The notes: generated from the letters alone by a model not told the origin. A stretch of 64,000 bases of DNA from Saccharopolyspora oryzae (GCF_027853915.1 NZ_JAQGLA010000020.1:30669-94668), one strand, 5' to 3'. Shown: positions 24,871 to 34,545, counted from the stretch's first letter. Made by a program: numbers and translations.

Positions 24871-27735
24871 CTATGGGTCGATCGCAGTCAACCCGAGATT
24901 CCTTCGGATTTCTTTTGCCCGCGCGCGCCCTTCCGCCGCGCCTTGGGCCTCACCTGTCGATTCGAGCGCAGCGGCAACCACATCCCAGGCATCCGCCTCT
25001 CCATGCGCGTCGCGAAGCCACTGGTACCGGGCAACAGCCTGCTTCCCGTACCGCAGAGCATCGGTGTACCGCCCGGAATCGAGCGCGACACCCGCGATCA
25101 AGCCCGCTGCTATCGCCGCTGAATCGACATCGTGCGCAGCCTCGGTCACCGACAAGGATTGACATGCGTAGGCATAGGCCGATTCGGAATCCCCGATCTT
25201 GCGGTAGATCATCGCCAGCTCCGCAAGCGCGTCGCCGAACCCCCGCGGGTCGTCGATGGTCTGGTAAATCCAGATCGCGTCTCGACAGTTCACCATCGCT
25301 TCGTCGTGGCGCCCTTGCCGGCGCAACACCTCGGCAATCCGACGCAGCGTACCCGCCTTGCGAAAGGGCTCTCCCCCGTTCGACACCAGCTGCAGGGCAG
25401 AGTTGTATATGTCTAGAGCGGCCGCGAGATTTCCGCCTTTCATCTCGCAGGATGCGAGGTTGTGCAGGCAACTGTGAACGCCGAACGACTTACCTATCGA
25501 ATCGAACATGTGCGACGCTTCGTTCACATGGCGTCGAGCTCCCGCAAGGTCGCCCAACAGCATTCGGCAAACCCCGAGGTTGTTGAGGGAACCCGCCAAG
25601 CCGAGCAAATCTTCCTCCGCCCTCGCAGCATCCACCGCGGCCGCGAGCATGTCCTCCGCCTCGGCGTAGAAGCCCTGCAAGCGAAAGATCTCCCACGCGC
25701 AGTTCCCGATCCGCCAACAGTGTCCGTCCAACCCGTGCACGCGGGTGGCCGCGCTCACCGCGACCAGGTCGTGGCGTCGCTGCTCGCACCACTGCATGGC
25801 AGCTTCGTAGTCCCCGAACGAGCGCGGAAGAACTCGCGTTTCGAAGCCCTCCATCGGGACCGGGTCCCGGCTGGGGAAGATCACGGACGCGGCGTTGTGG
25901 ACAGTCCAGACCGCCCAATCCGCCATTCGCCGCAGGGCCGCATCCGAAACGTCGGCAGGCTCCGGAAGCTGCGCCGCGTACTCGCGCACCAGGTCGTGAA
26001 GCTGGTAGCGCTCGCCATCCACTCGATCGATCAGATGCAGCGCAACCAGCACATCCAGCGCCCGGCTCACCACCTCGGCGGGTCGGTCGGACAGTGCCGC
26101 CGCACAACCGATCTCCAGATCACGACCGGGGTACCGTCCGAGCAGTCTCAGCAGTTCCTGCTGATCGGTTTCCAGGGCCCGATACGAGGAGTTGAGCACC
26201 GCCTCGATCGTCGCTTCCTCATCATCCGCCCCTCCGAGCTTCAGCAGCACGCGTCTGTCCTGCAGCTCCAACGCCAGACTCGTCAGGGATTGAGAAGCCC
26301 TGGTCGCGGCGTGTTGGGCGAGGATGCGCACCGCCAAGGGGATCCCCGAGCACACCGCAGCCAGCTGCTGCACAGCCTCTGGTTCAGCAAGGGCCCGAGC
26401 CCCGAGTTCGGTGTGCAGCCACTGGAAGACCTCCGGCTCGGTGAGTGCCGGGACTTCGAAGTGGTACGCCCCATTCCGGACCACCAGCCCGTCAAGATGC
26501 TTGCGGCTCGTGACCAGCACGAGGCTCCCGGAAACAGCCTTCAGCACCTCGCGGACTTGTGCTGAATCGCGGGCATCGTCGAGCACCACTAGCGTTCGTT
26601 GCTGTTCGAGCAGCTGCCGCAACCGGATCATGCGTTGTTCCGCACTCGGGATGCGATCGGCCGCGACGTTCAACTGGGCCAGGAGCACCCCGACCACTTC
26701 ACCCAACCCGAGCGGCGGACCACCGGTGTATCCCTGCAGCTCGACGAAGAGCACGCGGTCAGCCACTCGGCCGACGGCTTGGTGCGCCCACTGCACGACC
26801 AGTGTGGTCTTGCCGATCCCCGCCGGGCCGTCGACCGCGACCAAACCGGTCGACCGCTCATCGACCAACCTGGTGAGGTCGGCGAGCAGATCCTGCCGAC
26901 CGTGGAATTCCCACGGCTGAGGCGGAAGGTACTGGGCGACCGGACTCGCCGGCTGCACCTCGACCTCCGCGGACGGCAGCCAGGACGAGCCGCCCCGACG
27001 CAGCTCTGCTTCCCACCGACGCACCGAATCCGGGGGCTCGCTGCCCGTCATCTCCTGGAAGTTCTTCCAGTAAGCCAGGTAGAAGGGCGTGATGTCCTCG
27101 ACACGTCCCAACCCGTGCAGCGCACGCATCCGCAGGATGGCCAGACGTGGATCCATGATGTCTTGGGCCAGCGAACCTTCCAACTCGTCCAAGACGTCCT
27201 CGTAGTGCTCGAGCGCCAACAGGCAGTCCATGCGCGTGCACCGCGCAGCCAACATCACCTGCGTCGACTGCAAACGCCAGTGATCAGCACGCGCACTGGA
27301 CAGATCGCTCAGCGGAGGCCCTTGCCACAGCCCGATGGCATCGTCCAGCAGGTTGAGGGCGTCCTGGTGGCGCCCCTCCTTGCTCGCCGCCTTCGCAGTC
27401 CGCAACGAGCTGCGAAAGTAGTGGTAGTCAACTGCTTCGGGGTCCACCTCGATCCAGTACATGCCCTGCCTGCTCCGGACTTCTGCCGGAGACCGCCGAT
27501 TCTGCAGACCTGTCTTGACCTTGCTGATCAATGACCGCAGATTCGGCAACCGACCAGCAGCGCTGTCGGTGTCCCACAGCCAGGACGCCAACTCGTCAGC
27601 GGAGAGCCGCTGGCCGGGGGAGTTGACCAACAAGACGCCCAACAACCCGCGTTCTTGCCGCTTCCCCCAGTGGTCGTCGAACTCGTCATCAACCCGCAAG
27701 CTGGTGGCGCCCAAGATCTTGAACAGGATGTTCAC
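24871..27735 (-). CDS. AfsR/SARP-type regulator: OmpR-like HTH, BTAD, NB-ARC ATPase and TPR domains
   Basis: The 954-residue regulator has an N-terminal winged-helix domain (residues 1-90, RGLLGVLLVNSPGQRLSADELASWLW, LRSLISKVKTGL), a bacterial transcriptional activation domain (about 95-245, VDYHYFRSSLRTAKAASKEGRHQDALNLLDDAIGLWQG), and an NB-ARC STAND ATPase (Walker A GPAGIGKTT near residue 305, Walker B LVVLDDARD). Tetratricopeptide repeats fill about residues 640-940 (GSLNNLGVCRMLLGDLAGARRHV, LHNLASCEMKGGNLAAALDIYN). Proteins of this class activate secondary-metabolite or developmental genes when their TPR/NTPase part senses a signal. The GTG at 27735 follows GAGGGG; a GTG six bases upstream is an alternative. 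It is divergent from the nucleotide-sugar dehydrogenase and sits in an accessory island. Target genes are unknown. Confidence 0.92.
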   Translation of the reverse strand: MNILFKILGATSLRVDDEFDDHWGKRQERGLLGVLLVNSPGQRLSADELASWLWDTDSAAGRLPNLRSLISKVKTGLQNRRSPAEVRSRQGMYWIEVDPEAVDYHYFRSSLRTAKAASKEGRHQDALNLLDDAIGLWQGPPLSDLSSARADHWRLQSTQVMLAARCTRMDCLLALEHYEDVLDELEGSLAQDIMDPRLAILRMRALHGLGRVEDITPFYLAYWKNFQEMTGSEPPDSVRRWEAELRRGGSSWLPSAEVEVQPASPVAQYLPPQPWEFHGRQDLLADLTRLVDERSTGLVAVDGPAGIGKTTLVVQWAHQAVGRVADRVLFVELQGYTGGPPLGLGEVVGVLLAQLNVAADRIPSAEQRMIRLRQLLEQQRTLVVLDDARDSAQVREVLKAVSGSLVLVTSRKHLDGLVVRNGAYHFEVPALTEPEVFQWLHTELGARALAEPEAVQQLAAVCSGIPLAVRILAQHAATRASQSLTSLALELQDRRVLLKLGGADDEEATIEAVLNSSYRALETDQQELLRLLGRYPGRDLEIGCAAALSDRPAEVVSRALDVLVALHLIDRVDGERYQLHDLVREYAAQLPEPADVSDAALRRMADWAVWTVHNAASVIFPSRDPVPMEGFETRVLPRSFGDYEAAMQWCEQRRHDLVAVSAATRVHGLDGHCWRIGNCAWEIFRLQGFYAEAEDMLAAAVDAARAEEDLLGLAGSLNNLGVCRMLLGDLAGARRHVNEASHMFDSIGKSFGVHSCLHNLASCEMKGGNLAAALDIYNSALQLVSNGGEPFRKAGTLRRIAEVLRRQGRHDEAMVNCRDAIWIYQTIDDPRGFGDALAELAMIYRKIGDSESAYAYACQSLSVTEAAHDVDSAAIAAGLIAGVALDSGRYTDALRYGKQAVARYQWLRDAHGEADAWDVVAAALESTGEAQGAAEGRARAKEIRRNLGLTAIDP

Positions 27736-28083
27736 CAGCACCCCCTCGCTGGTCCCCCGAACCCGTCGAGCTTCCGAGTATTGCCCGGATGAATTCCCGT
27801 TCATACGACCAACGGGTCGAATTGTCGTGGTTCGGCGAGCCACCCCTCGGAAACCGAATGACAACGGAACGCCAATGAGTCGCCGACACCGGCGCGAACC
27901 CGATCGAAAGCAAGTGCGACAAGATCGAAAATGTGTCTTTTACCAGCACCGACAACGCCCCGTCGAACTTCTCGGCGACGGAATGCCAATGTCCACGTCG
28001 CAACCTCGTCACCGAATCCGGCCGGCCGAACCGGCAGCGGGGGCTGCGCAGGAGCTCCTCGCCGGCTGGTCCGAGGAGATGAG
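27736..28083. promoter_or_regulatory. Divergent control region with direct repeats
   Basis: This 348-bp gene-free stretch between the SARP gene and the nucleotide-sugar dehydrogenase is less GC-rich than its surroundings. It contains ACGGAACGCCAATG (27864-27877) repeated as ACGGAATGCCAATG (27978-27991), and GATCGAAA twice 21 bp apart (27902-27909, 27923-27930). Direct repeats on the same face of the helix are the usual target of OmpR-type winged helices, so these are candidate SARP sites. Confidence 0.4.
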
Positions 28084-29337
28084 ATGAACCGAGCAGATGT
28101 CGTAGTCGTTGGTCTGGGCTTCGTCGGCGTGCCGCTGGCGACCGCCGCAGCACGCGCGGGTTTCCGGGTGTGCGGTGTCGACGCAACGGCCGAGAAGCTG
28201 GCGCAGATCGAGAAGTCCGTCGAGCGGCGGACCGCGGCCCCGGAGCTGCAGGCGGTGCTCGACGCTGGGCGGCTAGAACTCCGCAGACGCGGTGAACTCC
28301 CGGACGCCGACGTGTACTGCCTGAGCGTGCCCACGCCGATGCGGGCCGATGGGTCGGTCGACACCTCTCAGCTGCGGGACGCCGCGGAATCAGTGGGAAA
28401 GTCCATGCGCAAAGGAGCGTTGGTGCTCGTTCACAGCACCTGCGCGCCGGGCAGCTTGGAAGAACAGATCATCCCGCACATCGCCCGGAAGTCACGACTG
28501 CTTCCGGGGATCGACTTCCACATCGCACACGCTCCTGAGCGAATCGATCCGGCGCGTGACGTAGCGGCAACCGGATTGCCACGCGTGGTCGCTGGACTCA
28601 CGCCGCAGTGCACGAAAGCAGCCGCGGCATTCCTGCGCAGCATCTTCGACCAGGTAATCCCGGTCAGCAGCATCCGCACGGCCGAGTTCGTGAAGACATT
28701 CGAGAACACGTTCCGCTTGGTCAACATCTCGTTGGCGAACGAACTCGCCGAGGTGTGCCGAGGTCACGACGTCGACCCGGTCGAGATCATCGAGGCAGCA
28801 GCCACGAAACCGTACGGGTTCCTGCCCCATCGGCCGGGAATCGGCGCTGGTGGCGGTTGCATCCCAGTGGTAACCGAGTTCTTCCGCACCTCAGCTCGAC
28901 AGCGCGGGATCATCCCTCCGATGGTCGAAGCGGCGCTTGCGGTGAACGCGGCGATGCCCGGACGCACGGTGGAGCTGATCCGCGATCGACTGGCTCAGTC
29001 GTGGAAGCTGCCCCTCAACCGCTGCAGGGTTCTCGTCGTGGGAATCACCTACAAGCCGGACGTGATCGACATCCGGAACTCGTGCGCGATCCGGGTGATC
29101 GACCGTCTCAGCGCGGAAGCCGCGGGTGTCGACTACTACGATCCCGGCATCCCGCTCCTGAGGTTGGGGCGCGGAAGGATGCTGCGTTCGACAGCTCGGC
29201 TCGACGCGACCGGATTCGACGTCGCGGTGATCCTCACCAAGCACACCTCGCTGGACTACAGCGCATTGCGGACTGGGAAGTTGCCGGTGCTCGACTGCTC
29301 GTCGGGGACGCCGGTTCCGTGGGAAGACCACGCGTAG
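28084..29337 (+). CDS. Nucleotide-sugar dehydrogenase (UDP-glucose/UDP-ManNAc dehydrogenase family)
   Basis: The 417-residue enzyme has three domains in order: an NAD-binding Rossmann domain (VVVVGLGFVGVPLATAAARAG), a central helical dimerisation domain (KTFENTFRLVNISLANELAEV, supplying the conserved Lys), and a C-terminal UDP-binding domain (VLVVGITYKPDVIDIRNS). The catalytic Cys is in GAGGGCIPV, nearest to the WecC-type GGHCIPVDP, but the His is Gly here and the following Asp-Pro is lost. The family performs a two-step NAD-dependent oxidation to a uronic acid. GAGGAG precedes the ATG. No glycosyltransferase is adjacent, which is unusual for a sugar-nucleotide gene. Confidence 0.88.
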   Translation: MNRADVVVVGLGFVGVPLATAAARAGFRVCGVDATAEKLAQIEKSVERRTAAPELQAVLDAGRLELRRRGELPDADVYCLSVPTPMRADGSVDTSQLRDAAESVGKSMRKGALVLVHSTCAPGSLEEQIIPHIARKSRLLPGIDFHIAHAPERIDPARDVAATGLPRVVAGLTPQCTKAAAAFLRSIFDQVIPVSSIRTAEFVKTFENTFRLVNISLANELAEVCRGHDVDPVEIIEAAATKPYGFLPHRPGIGAGGGCIPVVTEFFRTSARQRGIIPPMVEAALAVNAAMPGRTVELIRDRLAQSWKLPLNRCRVLVVGITYKPDVIDIRNSCAIRVIDRLSAEAAGVDYYDPGIPLLRLGRGRMLRSTARLDATGFDVAVILTKHTSLDYSALRTGKLPVLDCSSGTPVPWEDHA

Positions 29338-29358
29338 CTGCGCGGAGGAGACGCTGCG

Positions 29359-29805
29359 ATGTCCTATCGAACCACCACAGCAACGCGACTCGAGAGCAAC
29401 GACACCGGCCTTGGCGTTGAAAAGCGGGCATGTCACTCGACCACCACGACCGATGACCCATACCTGCTGGTCCATTCCGAAGTAGCACCGCCGGAATGGC
29501 TCGAAATCGCCGACGTTCTCGTGCTGGCCGAGCAGACCGACGAGGAGGTCGCGCACCGGGCAGCTGTGATCGCGCTCGGCCGTTTCCCCGGCTGCGCAGC
29601 CACGGTGACGAGAGTGGGAACCAGGTTTCTGGCGCACACGAGAACGTCGGCGGTGGTGGTCTTCCGCGCTCCTGCCACTCCAGAAGGCTGCGCGGACCTC
29701 GTTCATGCTCGACTGTTGTCCGAATGCGCATCGGAGGAAGGTGGCGGGAGCTCGGCCAGACGGTTGCGCAGCGATTCGACATGCGGGCCGCCGATCTCCT
29801 CGTAG
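29359..29805 (+). CDS. Hypothetical protein overlapping the 3' end of the STAND gene
   Basis: A 148-residue frame begins 21 bp after the dehydrogenase stop with GGAGGAG upstream, so it could be the second gene of that unit. The first 40 residues are Thr-rich and look disordered. A compact region follows (PEWLEIADVLVLAEQTDEEVAHRAAVIALG, CAATVTRVGTRFLAHTRTSAVVVF). The last 35 residues lie over the end of the convergent STAND gene, where this frame is probably not the selected one. I do not recognise a family. It may be shorter than annotated or not expressed. Confidence 0.45.
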   Translation: MSYRTTTATRLESNDTGLGVEKRACHSTTTTDDPYLLVHSEVAPPEWLEIADVLVLAEQTDEEVAHRAAVIALGRFPGCAATVTRVGTRFLAHTRTSAVVVFRAPATPEGCADLVHARLLSECASEEGGGSSARRLRSDSTCGPPISS

Positions 29806-31874
29806 AGCTCGCACGCCTGCCACAGGCAGCTTCGCGCAGCCTCCAGATCGTCCGCACGTTCATGAGCTGCACCCAACGCAGCGAGCAGTTCCGCGACGTA
29901 GAAGTTGGAGCCGATCTCGCGCATTACCGTCAACGCCTTGCGGAGAGCGGTAACCGCAGCGTCCGGATGCCCGGCCGCCACATGGGTCTCGCCGAGGAAC
30001 GTCGACACACGTGCTGCCCCACCGGGGTCGGGGAGCTCGAGCATCAGGTCCACCGAGCGCGAGAGTTCCCCGATGGCCTCTTCGTACCGCCCCGAAGCTG
30101 CCAAAGTCTCACCGATGCGACGTGTGCGCAGTGCAGCTCCACGACGGTCGCCCAGTCGATGGTCCAGCTCGAGAGCTCGGCGGAACATTGCGAGTGCTTC
30201 GTCCAGCTTTCCCCGTTGCTTGGCCAGGATTCCCAATCTGGACGTCGCCGTGGCCTGGCTCGGCAGGTCCCCCACCTGCTCGGCCAACACCATCGCCCTG
30301 GTCAGCTCGCGTTGTCCTTCGTCGAGGCGGTGCAGGTTCAGGAGCGCATGGCCGAACTGACCGCGGAGGCGGGACTCCGCACGAGGGTTTCCTTCCCGTT
30401 CCGCCGCCCGCACGGCGAGTTCTGAGGTGTCCAACCAATCCCGGTAGTGCTTGCGATAGACGAACAAGCTCCACATCGCCTCACCGAACTGCCATGTCAG
30501 GCCTGACCAGTCCCGCTCCGCAGCTTCCCGTTGCGCCTGCACCAGGTTGGCCCGCTCCTGCTCCAACCACTCGAGCGCTGTTGCCACGGAGGAGAACGGC
30601 AAGTCGGCCACGGCGTCCCGTTCCGAGATGTACCAACGACCGGGAGTGATCAGCCGGTCGGCGCCGAACGCGCAGTCCAGGTACCAGGAGACCATTCGAC
30701 GCACTGACGCTGTGCGCTCATCCTGGGGCATTTCAGCCGCCGCCTGCTCACGGGCGTGGAGTCGGAGGAGGTCGTGGAACCTGAACCTGTTCTCCGCTGG
30801 CTCGTCGAGCAGGTTCGCTTCGACCAGTGCCTCGATCCCGTCCAACACTTCCGGCAGTGCACGCCCCACAGCGGCAGCAGCGACCTCCGGACCGAACGTG
30901 GTGCCCGGATGATCCGCAAGCACCCGGTACAGCTCAGCTTGTTCAGAGGTCAGCTTCCGGTACGAGATGTCGAAGACGGCTTTCACCGAAACATCACCAC
31001 GCAGTGCCAAGGACGGCAACCGCCGTCGTTCATCCTGGAGATCCGTCGCGATCCGCTGCAACGACCACTTCCGATGCGCCATCAGCCGAGCCGCCGCCAC
31101 CATCAGCGCAACTGGAAGTCCACCGCACAGATCGGCCACCTCTCGTGCAGCGGGCAGTTCGCGCTGAACCCGTTCGGGCCCCAGCACATTGGACAGCAGG
31201 GCCAGGGACTCTGCCTGCTGCAACGGGCCGACATCCAGGAAATGGGCACCCTGCAGGCCGAGTCCGGAAAGTCGGTACCGACTGGTCACGACCACCAGGC
31301 AAGACTCCCCGTGCGGCAGCAGCGGGCGCACCTGAGCTGCAGAAACGGCATCATCCAGAAACAGGACCAGCCGTTTGCCGGAAGTGACCTCGCAATACAG
31401 CGAACGCAGCTGGTCGAGGTCGGCCGGAATCAACTCCGGAGCCGTCCCAAGAGCCCGGACGAAGGTTTCCAGAACCTGTGAGGGCGACGTGGGTTCCCGC
31501 GCTGAGAAAGCGCCCAGGTCTGCGTACAGCGCACCGTCGGGAAAATCACCTTCGAAGGAACGCAGCCAGTGCGAGACGAGTGCGGACTTTCCGGCACCAC
31601 CGACTCCGCTGACCACCACTATTGCTGATCGTCCAACACTGTCCGCAAGAATTTCCCGCAATATTTCGGCGATCCGGTCCCGTTCGACGAAGAAGCGCGG
31701 AGCCCCGGGCAACATGTCGGGAGCAGGTTCAGGACCAGCTCGCTCCACGCCGGCGAAATGCACGTGCACGCCACCGTGCACGACACCTGCCTGCACGGAA
31801 TTTCCGGCCACCGTGCCTTCCACGGCATTCACGACAGCCGGATCTGGATGCATCGGGAACTTCTGGCGACTCAT
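29703..31874 (-). CDS. STAND-family NB-ARC/TPR protein without a DNA-binding domain
   Basis: The roughly 723-residue protein starts with a short N-terminal motif, VEGTVAGNSVQAGVVHGGVHVHF, frequent in actinobacterial NB-ARC proteins that lack the SARP head. The STAND ATPase follows (Walker A GVGGAGKSALVSHW near residue 90, Walker B RLVLFLDDA near 172, GLPVAL further on). A winged-helix-like linker (LYRVLADHPGTTFGPEVAAAAVGRAL) and TPRs complete it (ATSRLGILAKQRGKLDEALAMFRRALEL, EELLAALGAAHERADDLEAAR-like units). It probably acts as a signal-sensing switch, perhaps together with the SARP protein 2 kb away. The ATG at 31874 is chosen by this conserved start. No good ribosome site is seen. Confidence 0.85.
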   Translation of the reverse strand: MSRQKFPMHPDPAVVNAVEGTVAGNSVQAGVVHGGVHVHFAGVERAGPEPAPDMLPGAPRFFVERDRIAEILREILADSVGRSAIVVVSGVGGAGKSALVSHWLRSFEGDFPDGALYADLGAFSAREPTSPSQVLETFVRALGTAPELIPADLDQLRSLYCEVTSGKRLVLFLDDAVSAAQVRPLLPHGESCLVVVTSRYRLSGLGLQGAHFLDVGPLQQAESLALLSNVLGPERVQRELPAAREVADLCGGLPVALMVAAARLMAHRKWSLQRIATDLQDERRRLPSLALRGDVSVKAVFDISYRKLTSEQAELYRVLADHPGTTFGPEVAAAAVGRALPEVLDGIEALVEANLLDEPAENRFRFHDLLRLHAREQAAAEMPQDERTASVRRMVSWYLDCAFGADRLITPGRWYISERDAVADLPFSSVATALEWLEQERANLVQAQREAAERDWSGLTWQFGEAMWSLFVYRKHYRDWLDTSELAVRAAEREGNPRAESRLRGQFGHALLNLHRLDEGQRELTRAMVLAEQVGDLPSQATATSRLGILAKQRGKLDEALAMFRRALELDHRLGDRRGAALRTRRIGETLAASGRYEEAIGELSRSVDLMLELPDPGGAARVSTFLGETHVAAGHPDAAVTALRKALTVMREIGSNFYVAELLAALGAAHERADDLEAARSCLWQACELYEEIGGPHVESLRNRLAELPPPSSDAHSDNSRA

Positions 31875-32125
31875 GCCCCCGCCCACGAGCTCTGCACCAT
31901 GGTCCGAGATCGACCAAGTGTCGCACGAAAGCGGACAGCGCAGGCCTAACACGCACTAATCGGCGCAGCGCACCGCATTCTCGACACGCTTTTTCGACCG
32001 TATTGACCAAATCCAGTCCGGTAATCGGAGTACTCGAATGTGGGGAAGAGCTCCCCGCCCCTGCGCCCAATGCCGGTCGCGGCTGGGTAACGTTTGTACC
32101 ACTCAGGGGTGCGGAGGTACTTGCA

Positions 32126-32665
32126 GTGCGCGCGTTGGTGCTCGGTGGGGCTCGTTCTGGGAAGTCCGCTCATGCCGAGGGTTTGGTCCGCGCCGACGAG
32201 GTGGTCACCTACGTGGCCACCGCTCGGCGGGTTGCCGGTGATCGCGAGTGGGACGAGCGGATCGCCGCGCACGTCGCTCGGCGGCCCGCGAGTTGGCGGA
32301 CCGTCGAAGCTCCGGACACCGGCTCGCTGTGCCGGGTTCTGACCGGTGCTCCCGTTGGTGCGTCCGTGCTCGTCGACGACATCGCCACCTGGTTGACCGG
32401 TGTGCTCGACGACGCCGGGGCTTGGGAGCGGGATCCCGCTGCGCTGGAGGTCGTGGCCGCGAAGTGCGATGAGCTCGTCGAGGCCGTCACCGGTTGTGCC
32501 GGGCGGTTGGTGCTCGTCTCCGCCGAGGTCGGGCTGGGCATCGTTCCGGCGACCCGGTCTGGGAGGCTGTTCCGCGACGAGCTCGGCGCGCTCAACGCCC
32601 GGCTGGCCGAGGTGTGCGACGAGGTCGTCCTGCTCGTCGCCGGTCTTCCGCTCCGGCTGCGCTGA
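32126..32665 (+). CDS. cobU: Adenosylcobinamide kinase / phosphate guanylyltransferase
   Basis: The 179-residue bifunctional enzyme phosphorylates adenosylcobinamide and transfers GMP to it during nucleotide-loop assembly of cobalamin. The P-loop [17 protein letters not shown] at the N terminus, [27 protein letters not shown] with the guanylylated-His region, [14 protein letters not shown] and [27 protein letters not shown] are all diagnostic. The GTG follows GGAGG with 8-base spacing. It is the first gene of the cobU-cobT-cobS operon. No cobalamin riboswitch was recognised upstream. Confidence 0.95.
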   Translation: MRALVLGGARSGKSAHAEGLVRADEVVTYVATARRVAGDREWDERIAAHVARRPASWRTVEAPDTGSLCRVLTGAPVGASVLVDDIATWLTGVLDDAGAWERDPAALEVVAAKCDELVEAVTGCAGRLVLVSAEVGLGIVPATRSGRLFRDELGALNARLAEVCDEVVLLVAGLPLRLR

Positions 32666-32684
32666 AATCGACACGGAGGTTCGC

Positions 32685-33770
32685 TTGTCCACCGACCAGA
32701 ACGAGATCAGCTTCCCGACGGTGCCGGCCCCCGACGAGCAGGCCCAGCGGCAGGCCGTCGCCCGGCACGAGCAGCTGACCAAGCCCGTCGGCTCGCTGGG
32801 TCGGCTGGAGGAGCTCGGGGTCTGGGTCGCCGCTCGGCAGGGGCTCTGCCCGCCGCGGCCGTTCACCCGGCCGCGAGTGGTGGTCTTCGCCGGTGACCAC
32901 GGCATCGCCTCCCACGGCGTGTCCGCCTACCCCGCCGAGGTGACCGGCCAGATGGTCGCGAACTTCCTGGCCGGTGGTGCCGCGGTGAACGTGCTCGCCA
33001 ACAGCGCCGGGGCGACCGTGCGGGTCGTGGACATGGCCGTCAACACCGACACCCCGCCGGTGGTCAGCGCGCGCAAGGTGCGCCGCGGGTCCGGGGCGAT
33101 CGACCGCGAGGACGCCCTGACCGACGCCGAGGTGCGCTCCGCGCTCGAGGCCGGACGCGCCATCGCCGACGAGGAGATCGACTCCGGGGCCGACCTGCTC
33201 ATCGCCGGGGACATGGGGATCGGCAACACCACGCCGGCCGCGGTGCTGATCTCGGTGCTCACCGGGACCGAGCCGGTGGCGGTCGTCGGCCGCGGCACCG
33301 GCATCGACGACAACGCCTGGATGCGCAAGACCGCGGCGATCCGCGACGCGCTGCGCCGGGCCCGCAAGGTGCTCAACGACCCGGTCGCGTTGCTGCGCAC
33401 CTCGGCTGGCGCCGACATCGCCGCGCTGACCGGATTCCTCGCCCAGGCCGCGGTCCGCCGCACTCCCGTGCTGCTGGACGGGGTCGTGGTCGGGGCGGCG
33501 GCGCTGGTCGCCGAGGAACTCGCGCCGGGCGCGCGGCAGTGGTGGCTGGCCGGGCACCGCTCCGCCGAACCGGGCGGGCCGCTGGTGCTCGACCACCTCG
33601 ACCTGACCCCGGTGATCGACATGCAGATGCGGCTCGGCGAGGGCTCCGGGGCGCTGACCGCGCTGCCGATCCTGATCGCCGCGACGCGGGTGCTCGGCGA
33701 GATGGCGACCTTCGCCGAAGCCGGTGTCGGCGGCCCGACCGAATCCGAGGCCACCGGCCCGAAGTCGTGA
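32685..33770 (+). CDS. cobT: Nicotinate-nucleotide:dimethylbenzimidazole phosphoribosyltransferase
   Basis: CobT activates the lower ligand of cobalamin by transferring phosphoribose from nicotinate mononucleotide to dimethylbenzimidazole. Signatures are [28 protein letters not shown], the phosphate loop [29 protein letters not shown] and the C-terminal [16 protein letters not shown] with the catalytic Glu. The start is a TTG (32685) with GGAGG five bases upstream; no ATG or GTG fits better. The 361 residues match the family. It follows cobU by 19 bp and overlaps cobS by 4 bp. Confidence 0.95.
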   Translation: MSTDQNEISFPTVPAPDEQAQRQAVARHEQLTKPVGSLGRLEELGVWVAARQGLCPPRPFTRPRVVVFAGDHGIASHGVSAYPAEVTGQMVANFLAGGAAVNVLANSAGATVRVVDMAVNTDTPPVVSARKVRRGSGAIDREDALTDAEVRSALEAGRAIADEEIDSGADLLIAGDMGIGNTTPAAVLISVLTGTEPVAVVGRGTGIDDNAWMRKTAAIRDALRRARKVLNDPVALLRTSAGADIAALTGFLAQAAVRRTPVLLDGVVVGAAALVAEELAPGARQWWLAGHRSAEPGGPLVLDHLDLTPVIDMQMRLGEGSGALTALPILIAATRVLGEMATFAEAGVGGPTESEATGPKS

Positions 33771-34501
33771 CCCTGGACGGTCTCCGCCTGGCGGTCTCGT
33801 GGCTGAGCGTGCTGCCGCTCCCGGCGCGCCGCGTCGACGACGCCACGTGCCGCCAGGCGATCGCGTTCGCACCGCTGGTCGGCGCGCTGGTGGGAGGCTT
33901 CGGCGCCCTCGTGCTCTGGGGCCTGACCGAGCTCGGCGCTCCCCCGCTGCTGTCCGGGCTGCTGGCCGTGGCGGTGTTGGTGCTGGTCACCAGGGGCATG
34001 CACGTGGACGGTCTGGCCGACACGGTAGACGGTCTCGGCTGCTACGGACCGCCGGAGCGCGCGTTGACCGTGATGCGCGACGGCGGCGCCGGACCGTTCG
34101 CGGTGGTGGCGCTGATCCTGGTCCTGGGCATCCAGGCGACCAGCCTGGCCGAGCTGACGTCCAACCCGCTGGTGCTCGTCCTGGCCTGTGCCGTCGGCCG
34201 AGCCGGCTTCGTCCTGTGCTGCCGCCGCGGTGTTCCCTCGGCCCGCCCGGAGGGCATGGGCGCCCTGGTCGCGGGCAGCCAACCGACCTGGCTCGTCGCC
34301 ACCTGGTGGCTGCTCCTCGTCGCCGTCGCCGCTGTCGCCTTCGACTGGCGCACGGCGATCGCGGTCGTGGCGGCGGCTGCCCTGCTCGTCGCCTTCACCC
34401 ACCACGCCCAACGCCGCTTCGGCGGGATCACCGGAGACGTCCTCGGCGCGTCCTCCGAACTGGCCACCACGATCGTCCTCATCGGCGCCACCCTCACCTG
34501 A
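33767..34501 (+). CDS. cobS: Adenosylcobinamide-GDP ribazoletransferase
   Basis: CobS joins adenosylcobinamide-GDP to alpha-ribazole in the inner membrane to complete cobalamin. The 244-residue multi-helix protein has [13 protein letters not shown] at the start, the hallmark [16 protein letters not shown] with acidic metal ligands, [23 protein letters not shown], and the C-terminal [20 protein letters not shown]. The GTG shares GTGA with the cobT stop, so translation is coupled. It is the last gene of the operon and is followed by the repeat-rich region. Confidence 0.95.
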   Translation: MTLDGLRLAVSWLSVLPLPARRVDDATCRQAIAFAPLVGALVGGFGALVLWGLTELGAPPLLSGLLAVAVLVLVTRGMHVDGLADTVDGLGCYGPPERALTVMRDGGAGPFAVVALILVLGIQATSLAELTSNPLVLVLACAVGRAGFVLCCRRGVPSARPEGMGALVAGSQPTWLVATWWLLLVAVAAVAFDWRTAIAVVAAAALLVAFTHHAQRRFGGITGDVLGASSELATTIVLIGATLT

Positions 34502-34545
34502 CCCAGACGTCGGTTCTCCACTGAATCCATCAGTGGTGACGACTG

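Noticed and set aside
24843..25586. Rightward 247-residue frame within the SARP gene
   Set aside because: It overlaps the TPR region of the SARP protein throughout, is Arg/Pro/Ser-rich and lacks a ribosome site.
31875..32125. Cobalamin riboswitch upstream of cobU
   Set aside because: No B12-box-like conserved stretch could be recognised and the leader before cobU is short.
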